Shown in pieces: positions 1 to 9,085 of a stretch of 64,000 nt of DNA. This DNA comes from an uncultured Bacteroidia bacterium. Lineage in GTDB: Bacteria > Bacteroidota > Bacteroidia > Bacteroidales > UBA932. The notes beneath the pieces are model-generated. The model was not told the DNA's origin, made no database searches, and saw only the letters and a list, made by a program, of their open reading frames with translations. The translations under genes were made by a program, and so were the position numbers. Within the stretch, counting starts at the first letter, position 1. Each line of letters starts with the position of its first letter. The DNA is taken from positions 62,001 to 126,000 of the forward strand of contig CADAAA010000003.1 in NCBI GenBank assembly GCA_902785785.1. The letters are read 5' to 3'.

Positions 1-1
1 G

Positions 2-2101
2 GCCAGGATCCTCCCCAAGTATCCCATGCATGATACCGAGGTCCATCCCGTTTCGGAGAAGATCACCCAGTATTTCGGCGAGTCCACCTTCGATGACAGG
101 GGCAGGGGAGACTTCCTCGTCCCGCTCGCGATGTCTACCGGACACCAGATCGTCCTGGCCCCGGAAGACGATGCCCTCAGGGTAGGTGTCACCTCCGAAA
201 GCGAGGTCAGCATCTATGACGGACGTCATCTTGCCCAGAACGGCATGTTCGTCCTCCGTTCACTGCTGCCTGGTGGCAAGACCGGCGTCGTCCTCGAGTG
301 GTATCTCGAGCCCAGCATCTCCAAGGACTGGATCCGTCCGGCCAACATCGGCTTCTCCCAGGTCGGTTATTCCCCCGCCCAGAAGAAGGTCGCCGTGGCG
401 GAGCTTGACAAAAACGACACTCCTGCCAAGACTGCAAAGCTCTTGAGAGTCAATCCCGACGGTACCAAGTCTGTAGCCAAGGAGATTCCGGCGAAGTTCT
501 GGGGTGAGTTCCACCATCGTTACAATTACGTGCAGCTCGACTTCTCAGATGTCAAGGAGCCCGGCCTCTACTGCATCGATTATCAGGGAGTTGAGACCAA
601 TGCGTTCCCTATCGACAAGAATATCTACAGCGACAAGTGGCATCCTTCGATGGATATCTCCCTCGTCGTCAACATGGACCACATGGAGGTCAACGAGGCC
701 TACAGGATCTGGCACGGACGCGCCAACATGGATGACGCCCTCCAGGCTCCCGCCAATGTACGACTGCACGACGGTTATACCCAGGGCAGCGAGACCAATA
801 CCAAGTATCAGCCGCTTGAGCACATTCCCGGCCTCGCAGTCGGCGGATGGTACGATGCCGGTGACTTCGACATCCAGGCCAACTCCGTACTTACCACCAC
901 TACCGACCTCGGCCACATCTGGACCGACTTCCGTCCTATGAGGGACCAGACCCTCATCGACGAAAAGACCCAGTATGCGGATATCCACGTTCCTGACGGC
1001 ATTCCCGACAATGTCCAGCTTATCATGCACGGTACCCTGAACATCAATGCCCAGATCGAGAACATCGGCTTCGTGGCGCAGGTGATCGGTCAGCCCGACA
1101 TGCACCACTACCATCATCTCGGAGACGCCATGACCCTGACCGACGGAAAGATCTATGACCCTTCGCTTGCCCGTTACGAGGTCAAGGGCGACCGCTCCGG
1201 TACCCCGGACGACCGTTTCGTCTTCACCAGCCGCTTCAGCCCTGCCGGAGTGATGTCTGACATCGTTTCCCTCGCCTCCGCTTATCCTGCACTCAAGGAG
1301 TACTTCCCCGAGGAGGCCGAGCGTTCCCTCAAGAATGCCTTGATGCTGTGGAACAAGTACTTTGACGCAGCTGCTCCCAATGCCAATGCCGCCCCTGCAG
1401 CCGGCAGAAGGGGAGGTATGGGCGGAGATCCCAGGCTCAATGCCGCCATCGAGCTCTGGTTCGCCACCGGCGACCAGAAGTACAAGGATTTCTTCCTGCC
1501 TCTGGTTGAGGCGCAGCTCGAACCCAGGCCTGCTGCAGCGGCTCCCGCCGGTGCCCCTGCCGGCTTTGCACCTGCAGCCAATCTCACTAACGCCCTGAGG
1601 ATCTATCCTTACATGGACAAGAAGTTCCAGGACAAGGTCAAGGCTCTCGTTCCCGACTATGTCAAGAACCTTACCACCAACGGCCGTGACAACCCTTACG
1701 GCGTAGCCATCACCGGTGCCACCTGGGCAGGAAACGGCGGAGTCATCAACACCGCGTACAACTGCTACAAGATCTGGAAGCTCTTCCCTGACATGATCGA
1801 TCCCGAGTTCGTCCTCGCAGGACTGAACTACATCTTCGGATGCCATCCTTACACCAACGTCTCGTTCGTCACCGCAGTAGGTGTCAATACCAAGAAGGTA
1901 GCCTACAGCAACAACCGCGCTGACTATTCCGTCATCCCCGGCGGTATCGTCCCCGGTCTCCTCGTCAAGGAGGACTTCTACGAGAACAAGGACGACTATC
2001 CGTTCCACTGGGGTGAGAACGAGTGCTGTATCAACACTGCTCCCCAGTACGTGCAGCTCTGCCTTGCCGCTGACGAGGTCGTCCAGTACCTGAACAAATA
2101 A
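2..2101 (+). CDS. Glycoside hydrolase family 9 (endo-glucanase-like), 5' end cut by window edge
   Basis: Inverting GH9 enzyme expected to hydrolyse beta-1,4-glucan. The frame is open to the window edge, so the Met at position 26 is probably internal and the true N-terminus is missing. Numbering from that Met: an unassigned N-terminal part (1-105), an Ig-like CelD_N domain beginning near residue 107 (NIGFSQVGYSP), then the (alpha/alpha)6 catalytic domain. It carries GGWYDAGDFD (D277 and D280, base and nucleophile region), GCHPYTNVSFVTAVG, and E666 in ENECCINTAPQY as the likely general acid. Two Ala/Pro/Gly-rich loops interrupt the catalytic domain at about residues 448-467 and 500-522, which is odd for GH9. 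A strong terminator follows. Family assignment is firm; substrate is inferred. Confidence 0.88.
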   Translation, partial: ARILPKYPMHDTEVHPVSEKITQYFGESTFDDRGRGDFLVPLAMSTGHQIVLAPEDDALRVGVTSESEVSIYDGRHLAQNGMFVLRSLLPGGKTGVVLEWYLEPSISKDWIRPANIGFSQVGYSPAQKKVAVAELDKNDTPAKTAKLLRVNPDGTKSVAKEIPAKFWGEFHHRYNYVQLDFSDVKEPGLYCIDYQGVETNAFPIDKNIYSDKWHPSMDISLVVNMDHMEVNEAYRIWHGRANMDDALQAPANVRLHDGYTQGSETNTKYQPLEHIPGLAVGGWYDAGDFDIQANSVLTTTTDLGHIWTDFRPMRDQTLIDEKTQYADIHVPDGIPDNVQLIMHGTLNINAQIENIGFVAQVIGQPDMHHYHHLGDAMTLTDGKIYDPSLARYEVKGDRSGTPDDRFVFTSRFSPAGVMSDIVSLASAYPALKEYFPEEAERSLKNALMLWNKYFDAAAPNANAAPAAGRRGGMGGDPRLNAAIELWFATGDQKYKDFFLPLVEAQLEPRPAAAAPAGAPAGFAPAANLTNALRIYPYMDKKFQDKVKALVPDYVKNLTTNGRDNPYGVAITGATWAGNGGVINTAYNCYKIWKLFPDMIDPEFVLAGLNYIFGCHPYTNVSFVTAVGVNTKKVAYSNNRADYSVIPGGIVPGLLVKEDFYENKDDYPFHWGENECCINTAPQYVQLCLAADEVVQYLNK

Positions 2102-2116
2102 GATATGACTAAAGTT

Positions 2117-2150
2117 AAAGCGGGACGGCCGAAAACCGTCCCGCTTTATT
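2117..2150. terminator. Bidirectional intrinsic terminator between GH9 and GH3 genes
   Basis: A perfect 12-bp stem (AAAGCGGGACGG, 2117-2128, with its complement at 2136-2147) closes a 7-nt loop and runs into TTTATTT on the plus strand. It lies between two convergent genes and could serve both. Confidence 0.85.
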
Positions 2151-2164
2151 TACGCCCTGTTCCG

Positions 2165-4480
2165 CTAGATTACCTCTGTCTCAGCGAAGTAAACATCCCG
2201 TAGCGGCTTAGTCACAGGCTTTCCGCCCAGGCTGCAAACTCCTTCCAACGGCAGGTCACGGCTCGACGATCCGATACGGAATGCATAGTTTCCGGGCGAA
2301 ACCGTCCATCCTGCGTCGGAGTGCCAGGCGAGCTGGTCCGTAGAGACCGTGAAGGTTATGTCGGCCGTCTGGCCCGGCTCCAGTGAGATGCGCTTGAAGC
2401 CTTTCAGCTGTATGGGCTTGAGAGGCTGTCCTGATTTCGGAGATACATACAACTGCACGACTTCGTCCCCCTTTACGCTGCCCGTATTGGTAACCTTGCA
2501 GCTGACCTTGACAAGACCGCCCTTGGTCTTGGCAGAAGGCTGTACGTTGATGTCGCTGTATGTGAACGTGGTGTAGGAGAGTCCGAACCCGAACGGATAT
2601 GCTGCGCGTTCCGGCTCGACGCCGTTGTTGTAGCAGTATGGTTCGGTGCTTTCTGTCGCAGGATAGCTGACGCAGAGCTTTCCGGAAGGGTTAACCTTAC
2701 CTGACAGGATGTCGCTGATGGCATTGCCGCCTTCCTCGCCGGGATAGAATGCCTGCAGGATGGCGGCGCAGCCGTCAGCGATCTCCGAGATCACTTCAGG
2801 GCGGCCGCTGAACATGATCAGCACGACCGGTTTGCCGGTGGCGATCAGGTCCTTGACAAATTCTTCCTGGTCGCCGGGCAGGCGTATGCCGACGCGGCGG
2901 CGGTTCTCTCCGCATAGATAGACATTCTCGCCCATGGCGGCGATGATTACGTCATTTCTCGCGGCCATTTCCACAGCCTCTTCCCAGTTTGTGTAATCCT
3001 CGGATTCGAGCCTTCTGACAGGAAGATTCCTGAGCCTCTGGTCTCCGCTCTGGGATATGCCCATGTCGGCCAGGGTGCTCCAGTCGCAGCCGCGCGAGTA
3101 CTCGACTCTGCCCTCAAAGCGGCTCTGCATCGACTCGAGCAGTGTAGGGATCCTCAACGCCGATTCGTCGACCTCTTTCCTGAAGAAGAACAGCTGCATT
3201 GCGGGGAAGGTATAGTCGCCGAGCATGCTCCAGAACGAATTTGCATTGGGCCCGACCAGGGCGATGCGCTTGCCTGGATCAAGTGGGAGTATGCCGTCGT
3301 TCTTGAGCATCACCACCGACTCTGCGGCAAGGTCATACGCTGTCTGGCGGCTCTCCGCAGGGTCCATGTCGAGAGGCCCTTCCTTGAAATACACCGGATC
3401 TTCATCGAGCAGGCCGGCGCGCGCCTTGACCATCAGGGCACGCTTGACGGCACGCTCGAAGACTTCTTCGCTGATGCGTCCCTCCGCGAGAAGTTCGGGG
3501 ATATACTTGTACGAAGTGTTCGAGCAGAACTCCAGGTCGTTTCCGGCCGTGAGCGCATCGACGGCGCACTGCTTGAGGTATTCGGGGCTCCTGTCGCGAC
3601 TTCCCATCTGTACGGAGCCATAGTCGCTTACGACTATGCCGTCGAAGCCGAGGTCACCTCGCAGGATCACGTTCAGGAGGGTGTCGCTGCATACGGCCCA
3701 TTCCGAACGGAACTTGTCGTAACAGGTCATGATGCTCTTGCTCCCGGCAGTACGGATGATGGCCTCATGCGGGAACAGGACTTCCTCATAGATTTCCTTC
3801 CAACTGAGTTCGGAGCCTCCGCCATAGCCCAGGAAATGCTTGGTCGTAGCGGTGACTCCGTCACGGAATCCCTTGGCCTGCAGGCCTTTGACAAAGGCCG
3901 TGCCAAGGGTGGCAGTCAGATAGCCGTCTTCTCCGTAGGACTCCTCGATACGTGACCAGTGCGGACTGCGGATGATGTCTACCATGGGAGAGAGCGCAAA
4001 CTGCTCTCCTAGGGCGCGCATAATGTCGGCTGTCTGGCCCATCTTGACCGAGAGCAGGTCAGGATCCCAGGTGCAGGCGACGCCTATCTGCTGGGGATAG
4101 GCCGTCGCGCCCTTGGCGGTCACGCCGGAGATGCATTCATCATGGATGACGGCAGGGATACCGGCGTGCGTCTCGTTGACGAGATAGTCCTGGATATCGG
4201 CTATCAGCGCGCGGATCTCGTCCGCGTTGAGGTTCTGCGAACTGGACATCTGGCAGATGTGTCCGGCTCCGTAGGGGATGACTTCGCGGGCTTTCTCGAC
4301 TGAGAACTTGCCGTCGACCATGAATTCGCTCGGGTAGATGCCGAACAGCTGAGCGGCACGGTCCTCGACACTCAGCCGCTCATAGACGGCATCGACTTTC
4401 GCCTCAAGCGCCTTGTCGCCCTTCGGGGCGGAACAAGCGGCGAGTGCCATAAAAACGAATAACGGACAGACTTTTCTCAT
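2165..4480 (-). CDS. GH3 beta-glucosidase-like lipoprotein
   Basis: Retaining exo-acting glycosidase of family GH3, probably a beta-glucosidase or beta-xylosidase in the periplasm or on the outer membrane. The start is set at MRKVCPLF because a lipoprotein signal follows (LAAC, Cys16); the longer frame would run into the upstream gene. Domain order: GH3 N-terminal barrel with KHFLGYGGG and the nucleophile motif VVSDYGSV (D286), GH3 C-terminal alpha/beta sandwich (GRPEVISEIADGCAAILQAF, PGEEGGNAISDILSGK), then a fibronectin-III-like domain at the C-terminus. The 771-residue length is normal for three-domain GH3. It starts 11 bp after the oxidoreductase gene and is probably co-transcribed with it. 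Confidence 0.92.
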   Translation of the reverse strand: MRKVCPLFVFMALAACSAPKGDKALEAKVDAVYERLSVEDRAAQLFGIYPSEFMVDGKFSVEKAREVIPYGAGHICQMSSSQNLNADEIRALIADIQDYLVNETHAGIPAVIHDECISGVTAKGATAYPQQIGVACTWDPDLLSVKMGQTADIMRALGEQFALSPMVDIIRSPHWSRIEESYGEDGYLTATLGTAFVKGLQAKGFRDGVTATTKHFLGYGGGSELSWKEIYEEVLFPHEAIIRTAGSKSIMTCYDKFRSEWAVCSDTLLNVILRGDLGFDGIVVSDYGSVQMGSRDRSPEYLKQCAVDALTAGNDLEFCSNTSYKYIPELLAEGRISEEVFERAVKRALMVKARAGLLDEDPVYFKEGPLDMDPAESRQTAYDLAAESVVMLKNDGILPLDPGKRIALVGPNANSFWSMLGDYTFPAMQLFFFRKEVDESALRIPTLLESMQSRFEGRVEYSRGCDWSTLADMGISQSGDQRLRNLPVRRLESEDYTNWEEAVEMAARNDVIIAAMGENVYLCGENRRRVGIRLPGDQEEFVKDLIATGKPVVLIMFSGRPEVISEIADGCAAILQAFYPGEEGGNAISDILSGKVNPSGKLCVSYPATESTEPYCYNNGVEPERAAYPFGFGLSYTTFTYSDINVQPSAKTKGGLVKVSCKVTNTGSVKGDEVVQLYVSPKSGQPLKPIQLKGFKRISLEPGQTADITFTVSTDQLAWHSDAGWTVSPGNYAFRIGSSSRDLPLEGVCSLGGKPVTKPLRDVYFAETEVI

Positions 4481-4491
4481 AAATGATTGTG

Positions 4492-5835
4492 TTACACGTC
4501 CAGGCTGTAGCCAGGGCGGTAAGTATAGTGGAGGAGTTTCGTGGCCTCCGGATCGTTCCTGAATTTCTCGACAATGGGATTCCAGACAATGGGACGCCCA
4601 AGCTCCATCGCGATGTTGCCAAGGATGCACATTGTGCATGAACTGTGTCCGACTTCGACAGGGGTGTTGGGGTCGATGCGTGACTTGACGGCATCGATGA
4701 AGGCCCTGTAGTGCTTGTCGTTTGCGTAGTAGGAGATGTTGCCGTCAGTCATCGGCCCGGTCATGTCCAGCCGCTTGTCCGATGCAGTGTATCTGCCCCT
4801 GGAGACTTTGATCCAGCCTTCGTCACCATATATCTCGACTCCCTGGCCGCGGGTCTCGCAAGGCTCTTCGGATACTATGATGCCATTGTCATATTTGAAC
4901 GTGAGATGCTCGTAATAGCTGTATCCCTCAGGTATGATCTCGACCGGGCCGGACCGGTCTTTGCCGATCGCCCACTGCACGATGTCGAACATATGTGCTC
5001 CCCAGTCCGCCATGAAACCGTTGCCAAGGCCTTTGTAGAAACGCCATTTGGCCCAGAATGCTTCTCTCTTTTCCAAGGTGTTCACCGGGTTGAGGTCGGA
5101 ATGGTAGTGGAATGATGTCGGGAGAGGCCCGAGCCACTTGTCCCAGTTGAGTCCAGCGGGTATGGGCATCTCCGGAAGGTCGTAGGGTATGGGGCAGGGG
5201 GAGTTGGGATTGGTTGCGTCCCTGCCGACATATGCCTTGATTTTGCGTATGGTGCCAAGCTCTCCTTCGCGGACCATCCTGGTCGCGTGGATGAACTCGT
5301 TGCTTGAACGCTGCATGCTGCCGACCTGGAGTATGCGGTTATACTTGCGGACGGCCTTGACGAGCTGCTGGCCCTCATAGATGGTCAGGGTCAGGGGTTT
5401 CTCGAGGAATATGTCCTTTCCAGCCTTGCAGGCGGCGATGGCGATAAGGGCGTGCTGGTGGTCCGGGACGGCGATGACGACTGCGTCGATGTCCGGTCTT
5501 GCAAGAAGGTCCTGATAGTCTTCGTAGACGTCAACTTTGACTTTCTTTTCTCCCAGGGTGGTGTAATGCTCCGTCACTAAGTGCACGAAGCGCTCGCGCT
5601 TGATGTCATAGACGTCACATCCTGCGACTACGCGGACATCCTTCATGGGGAGGAATAGGTTGAGCAACATCAGGACCTGTTGTCCGAGGCCGATGAAGCC
5701 AAGGTTGATCTTGTCGTTGGTGTTTTTTTTAGGTGCTGCAGGCGCCGGTGCGGACGAGGCCCTCAGGACGCCTGAGGGCAGCATGAAGCCTGCCGCCCCG
5801 ATGGCTGATGCTTTCAGAAAATCTCTGCGTTCCAT
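4492..5835 (-). CDS. Gfo/Idh/MocA family oxidoreductase with twin-arginine signal
   Basis: NAD(P)-dependent sugar or inositol-type dehydrogenase, or a GH109-like glycosidase, of the Gfo/Idh/MocA family. An N-terminal twin-arginine signal (RRDFLKASAIGAAGF) suggests export of the folded, cofactor-loaded protein. The Rossmann motif LGFIGLGQQ follows a Lys/Ala-rich linker, and the family EKP motif is at residues 145-147. The 447-residue length matches exported Bacteroidota members. It lies between a glycosyltransferase (41-bp gap) and the GH3 gene (11-bp gap), all on the minus strand. The substrate is unknown. Confidence 0.88.
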   Translation of the reverse strand: MERRDFLKASAIGAAGFMLPSGVLRASSAPAPAAPKKNTNDKINLGFIGLGQQVLMLLNLFLPMKDVRVVAGCDVYDIKRERFVHLVTEHYTTLGEKKVKVDVYEDYQDLLARPDIDAVVIAVPDHQHALIAIAACKAGKDIFLEKPLTLTIYEGQQLVKAVRKYNRILQVGSMQRSSNEFIHATRMVREGELGTIRKIKAYVGRDATNPNSPCPIPYDLPEMPIPAGLNWDKWLGPLPTSFHYHSDLNPVNTLEKREAFWAKWRFYKGLGNGFMADWGAHMFDIVQWAIGKDRSGPVEIIPEGYSYYEHLTFKYDNGIIVSEEPCETRGQGVEIYGDEGWIKVSRGRYTASDKRLDMTGPMTDGNISYYANDKHYRAFIDAVKSRIDPNTPVEVGHSSCTMCILGNIAMELGRPIVWNPIVEKFRNDPEATKLLHYTYRPGYSLDV

Positions 5836-5876
5836 AATTTGAGTGATTGGTTATAGTGTTTGGTTATATGTCGGTT

Positions 5877-6716
5877 TCATGCATTGTTGGGCACTCCTGT
5901 CCGGAACCGTTTACGCAGGATACGCTCCATGCATCCTTTGAGGATGCGGAAGCGGGAGATGGAATGGTCCTTCCTGAACCTCTCTGCCATCTCGAAGACC
6001 TCTCCTCCTTCCATCCTGCACATCATCCAAAGGCCATAAAACGGGTGAAGGCGGATTCCCCGGCTGTCGAACAGACGCTGTACGCGCCAGTATACGTCCA
6101 GTCGCGACTGTAATTTGTCCGGCCTGTCAATATATCCGCTGCTGACGCTGCCCGGTCTCTCTGTGACCACATAGAGCACGGAAGGATCGTATGCAACTTT
6201 CCCGGCATTCAATCCGCAAAGCACGGAGAACATATAGTCATTGGCGCAGACGGTCTCGTCGAAACGGATTCCCTCGCGGACGATCAATTCCCTCCGGATC
6301 ATCTTCCCCCAGGGTTCAGGATAGCAGTAGCGGCAGAAGAAATCGAGGTCTGCTGGCCTGGAAGCATACTTTTCCAGCAGGCGCGTCTTCTCGGACTGGC
6401 GTTCCGAGGGCAGAAGGGTATCCGAATGGACGGCCCGGATGTTGAAACAGATAACCTCCGCTTCATCTTCCGCGTGACGGTCCAGCAGGGACAAGGCTTC
6501 AGGCTCGAAAAAATCATCCGAATCGAGGAACAGGATCCATTTCCCACGCGCCCGGTCCAGCGCCCGGTTGCGGGCATAGCCTGCACCTTTTCTTCCGGTA
6601 TCCTCTTCGACGAGAAGCTCGACATCGTCACGGGACGGAACTGATGCCATCGCACGCGAGAGCAATCCGGGGTCTCCGAAGTGTGGGATGATGATTGTGT
6701 AGTTTATGCTTTCCAT
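5877..6716 (-). CDS. Glycosyltransferase family 2
   Basis: GT-A fold glycosyltransferase that transfers a sugar from a nucleotide-sugar donor, probably to a cell-surface polysaccharide. The N-terminus (YTIIIPHFGDPGLLSRAMASV) is the usual GT2 start, and the metal/nucleotide-binding DSDD is at residues 65-68. The ATG at 6716 is preferred over a GTG at 6725 because the likely transcription start, inferred from a promoter at 6733-6763, falls next to the GTG. It is divergent from a second GT2 gene. Acceptor and donor cannot be named. Confidence 0.87.
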   Translation of the reverse strand: MESINYTIIIPHFGDPGLLSRAMASVPSRDDVELLVEEDTGRKGAGYARNRALDRARGKWILFLDSDDFFEPEALSLLDRHAEDEAEVICFNIRAVHSDTLLPSERQSEKTRLLEKYASRPADLDFFCRYCYPEPWGKMIRRELIVREGIRFDETVCANDYMFSVLCGLNAGKVAYDPSVLYVVTERPGSVSSGYIDRPDKLQSRLDVYWRVQRLFDSRGIRLHPFYGLWMMCRMEGGEVFEMAERFRKDHSISRFRILKGCMERILRKRFRTGVPNNA

Positions 6717-6732
6717 GCCGGACACATTGATA

Positions 6733-6763
6733 CAAAAATAACATTTTGCACGGAAAGCGCAAA
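6733..6763 (-). promoter_or_regulatory. Minus-strand Bacteroidota promoter of the GT2 gene at 5877-6716
   Basis: On the minus strand TTTG (6760-6763) is followed after 19 bp by TATTTTTG (6733-6740), matching the Bacteroidota TTTG / TAnnTTTG consensus. It interleaves with the oppositely directed promoter at 6745-6776. Confidence 0.6.
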
Positions 6764-6776
6764 AACCTTATCTTTG
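6745..6776 (+). promoter_or_regulatory. Plus-strand Bacteroidota promoter of the GT2 gene at 6786
   Basis: TTTG (6745-6748), 20-bp spacer, TATCTTTG (6769-6776). The predicted transcription start is only a few bases before the ATG at 6786, giving a very short leader. Confidence 0.65.
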
Positions 6777-6785
6777 TTTATCAAT

Positions 6786-7649
6786 ATGGAATCGACGGTT
6801 GAATACGGTTTTGTGGTCCTGCACTATATGGCGTACGACATGACGCTGAAGTGTGCAGAGTCATTGTTGGCCTTGCCAGTCCCGGTCCGTTTGGTCATCG
6901 TGGACAACGCATCCCCCGACGGTTCGGGGGAACTGCTGCGCGACCGGTTCGCGGCGTCCCCGTCAGTCACAGTCATTCTCAATGAGAGCAACGAGGGCTT
7001 CGCAAGGGGTAACAACGCAGGCTACAAGTATTTGAGGGACCATTTCCATTGCCGTTTCATTACCGTCCTGAACAACGATGTCCTTATCAAGGACAGGGAT
7101 TTTACAGCCAAGGTCGAAAATATTTACGGAGAAAGCCCGTTTGCCGTTCTCGGCCCCGATATCCTGAATCCCGGAACAGGCGTCCACCAGAATCCTGTCC
7201 GGCTGGAGGCATTCTCCCTACAGGAGGTGCTTTCCATCATGGACCGGTTCGGCCGAAGTCTCCGTCACTATCGCTGGAAACAGTTTAAATGGCGTGTGAA
7301 GCGCTTCTTCCTCCAGGGCATTGAAAAGAAGGCCCCCCCTGTGTACCATGACAGCCCGATGAAGGGTGTTGTCCTGCATGGAGCGTGTTATGTCTTTTCG
7401 GAGGATTTCATCCGCTCCAGGGAGTCGTGCTTCAATCCCGCGACCTTCCTCTATTTCGAGGAATACATCCTTCACCTCGAGTGTCTCCGTGACGGTCTTG
7501 TGATGCTATACAACCCTTCCGTCCAGGTGCTTCACCTGGAGGATGTCTCCACAGACGCTGCATTCAGGCGTCCTGCCGCGAAGGAAATGATGAAACTGCG
7601 TGAATCCCTGCGCTCGCTGGAGGTTCTTCTCACCCTGACGAAAAGTTGA
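6786..7649 (+). CDS. Glycosyltransferase family 2 (rhamnosyltransferase-like)
   Basis: GT2 enzyme probably acting in surface polysaccharide or O-antigen assembly. The start MESTVEYGFVVLHYM is chosen because a strong promoter ends about 10 bp upstream; longer starts would lie inside or before the promoter. Visible motifs are LVIVDNASPDGSG near residue 40, NEGFARGNNAGY near residue 70 and LNND at about 95-98 as the divalent-metal site. This arrangement is typical of the rhamnosyltransferase-like branch. The flippase gene follows within 6 bp, so the pair are likely an operon. Donor sugar is not determinable. Confidence 0.87.
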   Translation: MESTVEYGFVVLHYMAYDMTLKCAESLLALPVPVRLVIVDNASPDGSGELLRDRFAASPSVTVILNESNEGFARGNNAGYKYLRDHFHCRFITVLNNDVLIKDRDFTAKVENIYGESPFAVLGPDILNPGTGVHQNPVRLEAFSLQEVLSIMDRFGRSLRHYRWKQFKWRVKRFFLQGIEKKAPPVYHDSPMKGVVLHGACYVFSEDFIRSRESCFNPATFLYFEEYILHLECLRDGLVMLYNPSVQVLHLEDVSTDAAFRRPAAKEMMKLRESLRSLEVLLTLTKS

Positions 7650-7654
7650 ACCCC

Positions 7655-9082
7655 ATGGAAACGAACTCTATAAAGAAGGCGGTCTATATCAATGCCGCGG
7701 CACGGTACTCCACCCTTTTCCTGGGATTGTTGTTCTCTGCCGTCCTGGCCCGCATCCTCACTCCGGAGGATTATGGAATAGTGGCCGTCACGGTAGTCTT
7801 CACCACTTTCTTCAGCCTTCTTTCGGATCTTGGACTAGGTGCCGGTATCATTCAGAACAAGGAACTGGACCAGGAAGACATAGGACACATTTTCGCGTTT
7901 TCATTACGCCTCGCGCTCGTGCTTGCAGGCGCATTCGCGCTTTTCTCCATCCCGATGTCGTACTTCTACGGCAATCCTGTGTATGTCCCGGTGGGTATCC
8001 TGCTGGCGGTATCCCTTTTTTTCAACACCATGAACGTGGTGCCCAACGCACTGCTGCTCAAGCAGAAAGAGTTCAAGTCCGTCGCATTGCGCATCTTCTG
8101 CGCCTGTATAGTCTCCGGTATTGCAGGCATTGTCCTGGCGCTGATAGGGCTCAAGTTCTATGCCCTAGTTGCCCAGTCCATCATCAATTCCGCATTCATC
8201 TTCGGCTGGAACTATCTGTCCACGCGGCCGCCGATTGCCCGAAGGGTACGGCGGGAAAGTCTGGACAGAATCCGCAGTTATTCAGGTTTCCTGTTCGGTT
8301 TCAATCTCATCAACTACTTTGCCCGCAATACTGACAACCTCTTGATCGGCAAGGTGATGGGGCCCGCTCAGCTGGGGCATTACGACAAGGCTTACAAGCT
8401 GATGCTGTACCCGGTTAACAATCTCACGCACGTGATCACACCGGTGTTGCATCCCATTCTGTCTGAGCATCAGACGAACAAGGAGTACATCTATGACAAA
8501 TACCGTCAGGTGGTGAAGGTATTGTCATTGCTTGGTGCCTTCATCACTCCCTTCTGCTGGTTTGCCTGCTCGGAGATCATCCGCATCATGTACGGGCAGC
8601 AGTGGCTTGCCGCCATACCTTGTCTTCAGTGGATGTCACTTGCGATGTGGGCGCAGATGATCCTGTCGTCGGCCGGTAGTATTTTCCAAAGCGTCGGCGA
8701 TACTAAGAGACTCTTCCTGAGCGGCAGCATCAATGCCGTGCTTGTAGTGGCTTTCATCATAGCCGGTCTCCTCGAGGGCAGCATAATCGCCGTTGCGCGC
8801 AATGTCGCGCTGGCATACAACATACAATTTGTAGCCACTTTCTACATTCTGGTCCACCTGTCCCTCGGCCTGCGTTGCCGCGATTTTCTGAAAGGACTGT
8901 TGCCGGACCTTGCCGTCATGGCTGTTGTCGCTTTATCCGGCCTGTGTGCCGGGTTGATCCCTGAACAGCAGTTGGTCCCGTCTTTCCTGATAAAAGCCGG
9001 AATCATGGGAGGGACTTATGTGGCTGCGTTAGCGGCAACCATGCAGTTAAAGCCTTTGTTGAGCCTTCTTTTCCGGAGGTAA
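7655..9082 (+). CDS. Polysaccharide flippase (MOP superfamily, Wzx-like)
   Basis: Inner-membrane flippase of the multidrug/oligosaccharidyl-lipid/polysaccharide exporter superfamily, expected to move undecaprenyl-linked repeat units to the periplasmic face. The N-terminus has the Wzx/WzxC pattern (AARYSTLFLGLLFSAVLARILTPEDYGIVAV), with about 12-14 hydrophobic helices over 475 residues. The ATG at 7655 is preferred; a TTG at 7646 would overlap the upstream stop. It follows a GT2 gene and probably exports the product of that enzyme. No polymerase (Wzy) is seen nearby. The stop is 3 bp from the end of the convergent DUF4153 gene. Confidence 0.87.
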   Translation: METNSIKKAVYINAAARYSTLFLGLLFSAVLARILTPEDYGIVAVTVVFTTFFSLLSDLGLGAGIIQNKELDQEDIGHIFAFSLRLALVLAGAFALFSIPMSYFYGNPVYVPVGILLAVSLFFNTMNVVPNALLLKQKEFKSVALRIFCACIVSGIAGIVLALIGLKFYALVAQSIINSAFIFGWNYLSTRPPIARRVRRESLDRIRSYSGFLFGFNLINYFARNTDNLLIGKVMGPAQLGHYDKAYKLMLYPVNNLTHVITPVLHPILSEHQTNKEYIYDKYRQVVKVLSLLGAFITPFCWFACSEIIRIMYGQQWLAAIPCLQWMSLAMWAQMILSSAGSIFQSVGDTKRLFLSGSINAVLVVAFIIAGLLEGSIIAVARNVALAYNIQFVATFYILVHLSLGLRCRDFLKGLLPDLAVMAVVALSGLCAGLIPEQQLVPSFLIKAGIMGGTYVAALAATMQLKPLLSLLFRR

Positions 9083-9085
9083 GTA

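Noticed and set aside
545..2008. Long open frame of 487 codons antisense to the GH9 gene
   Set aside because: It mirrors a strongly supported GH9 gene; the Val/Asp/Gly-rich product is the usual antisense shadow in GC-rich DNA with this codon bias.
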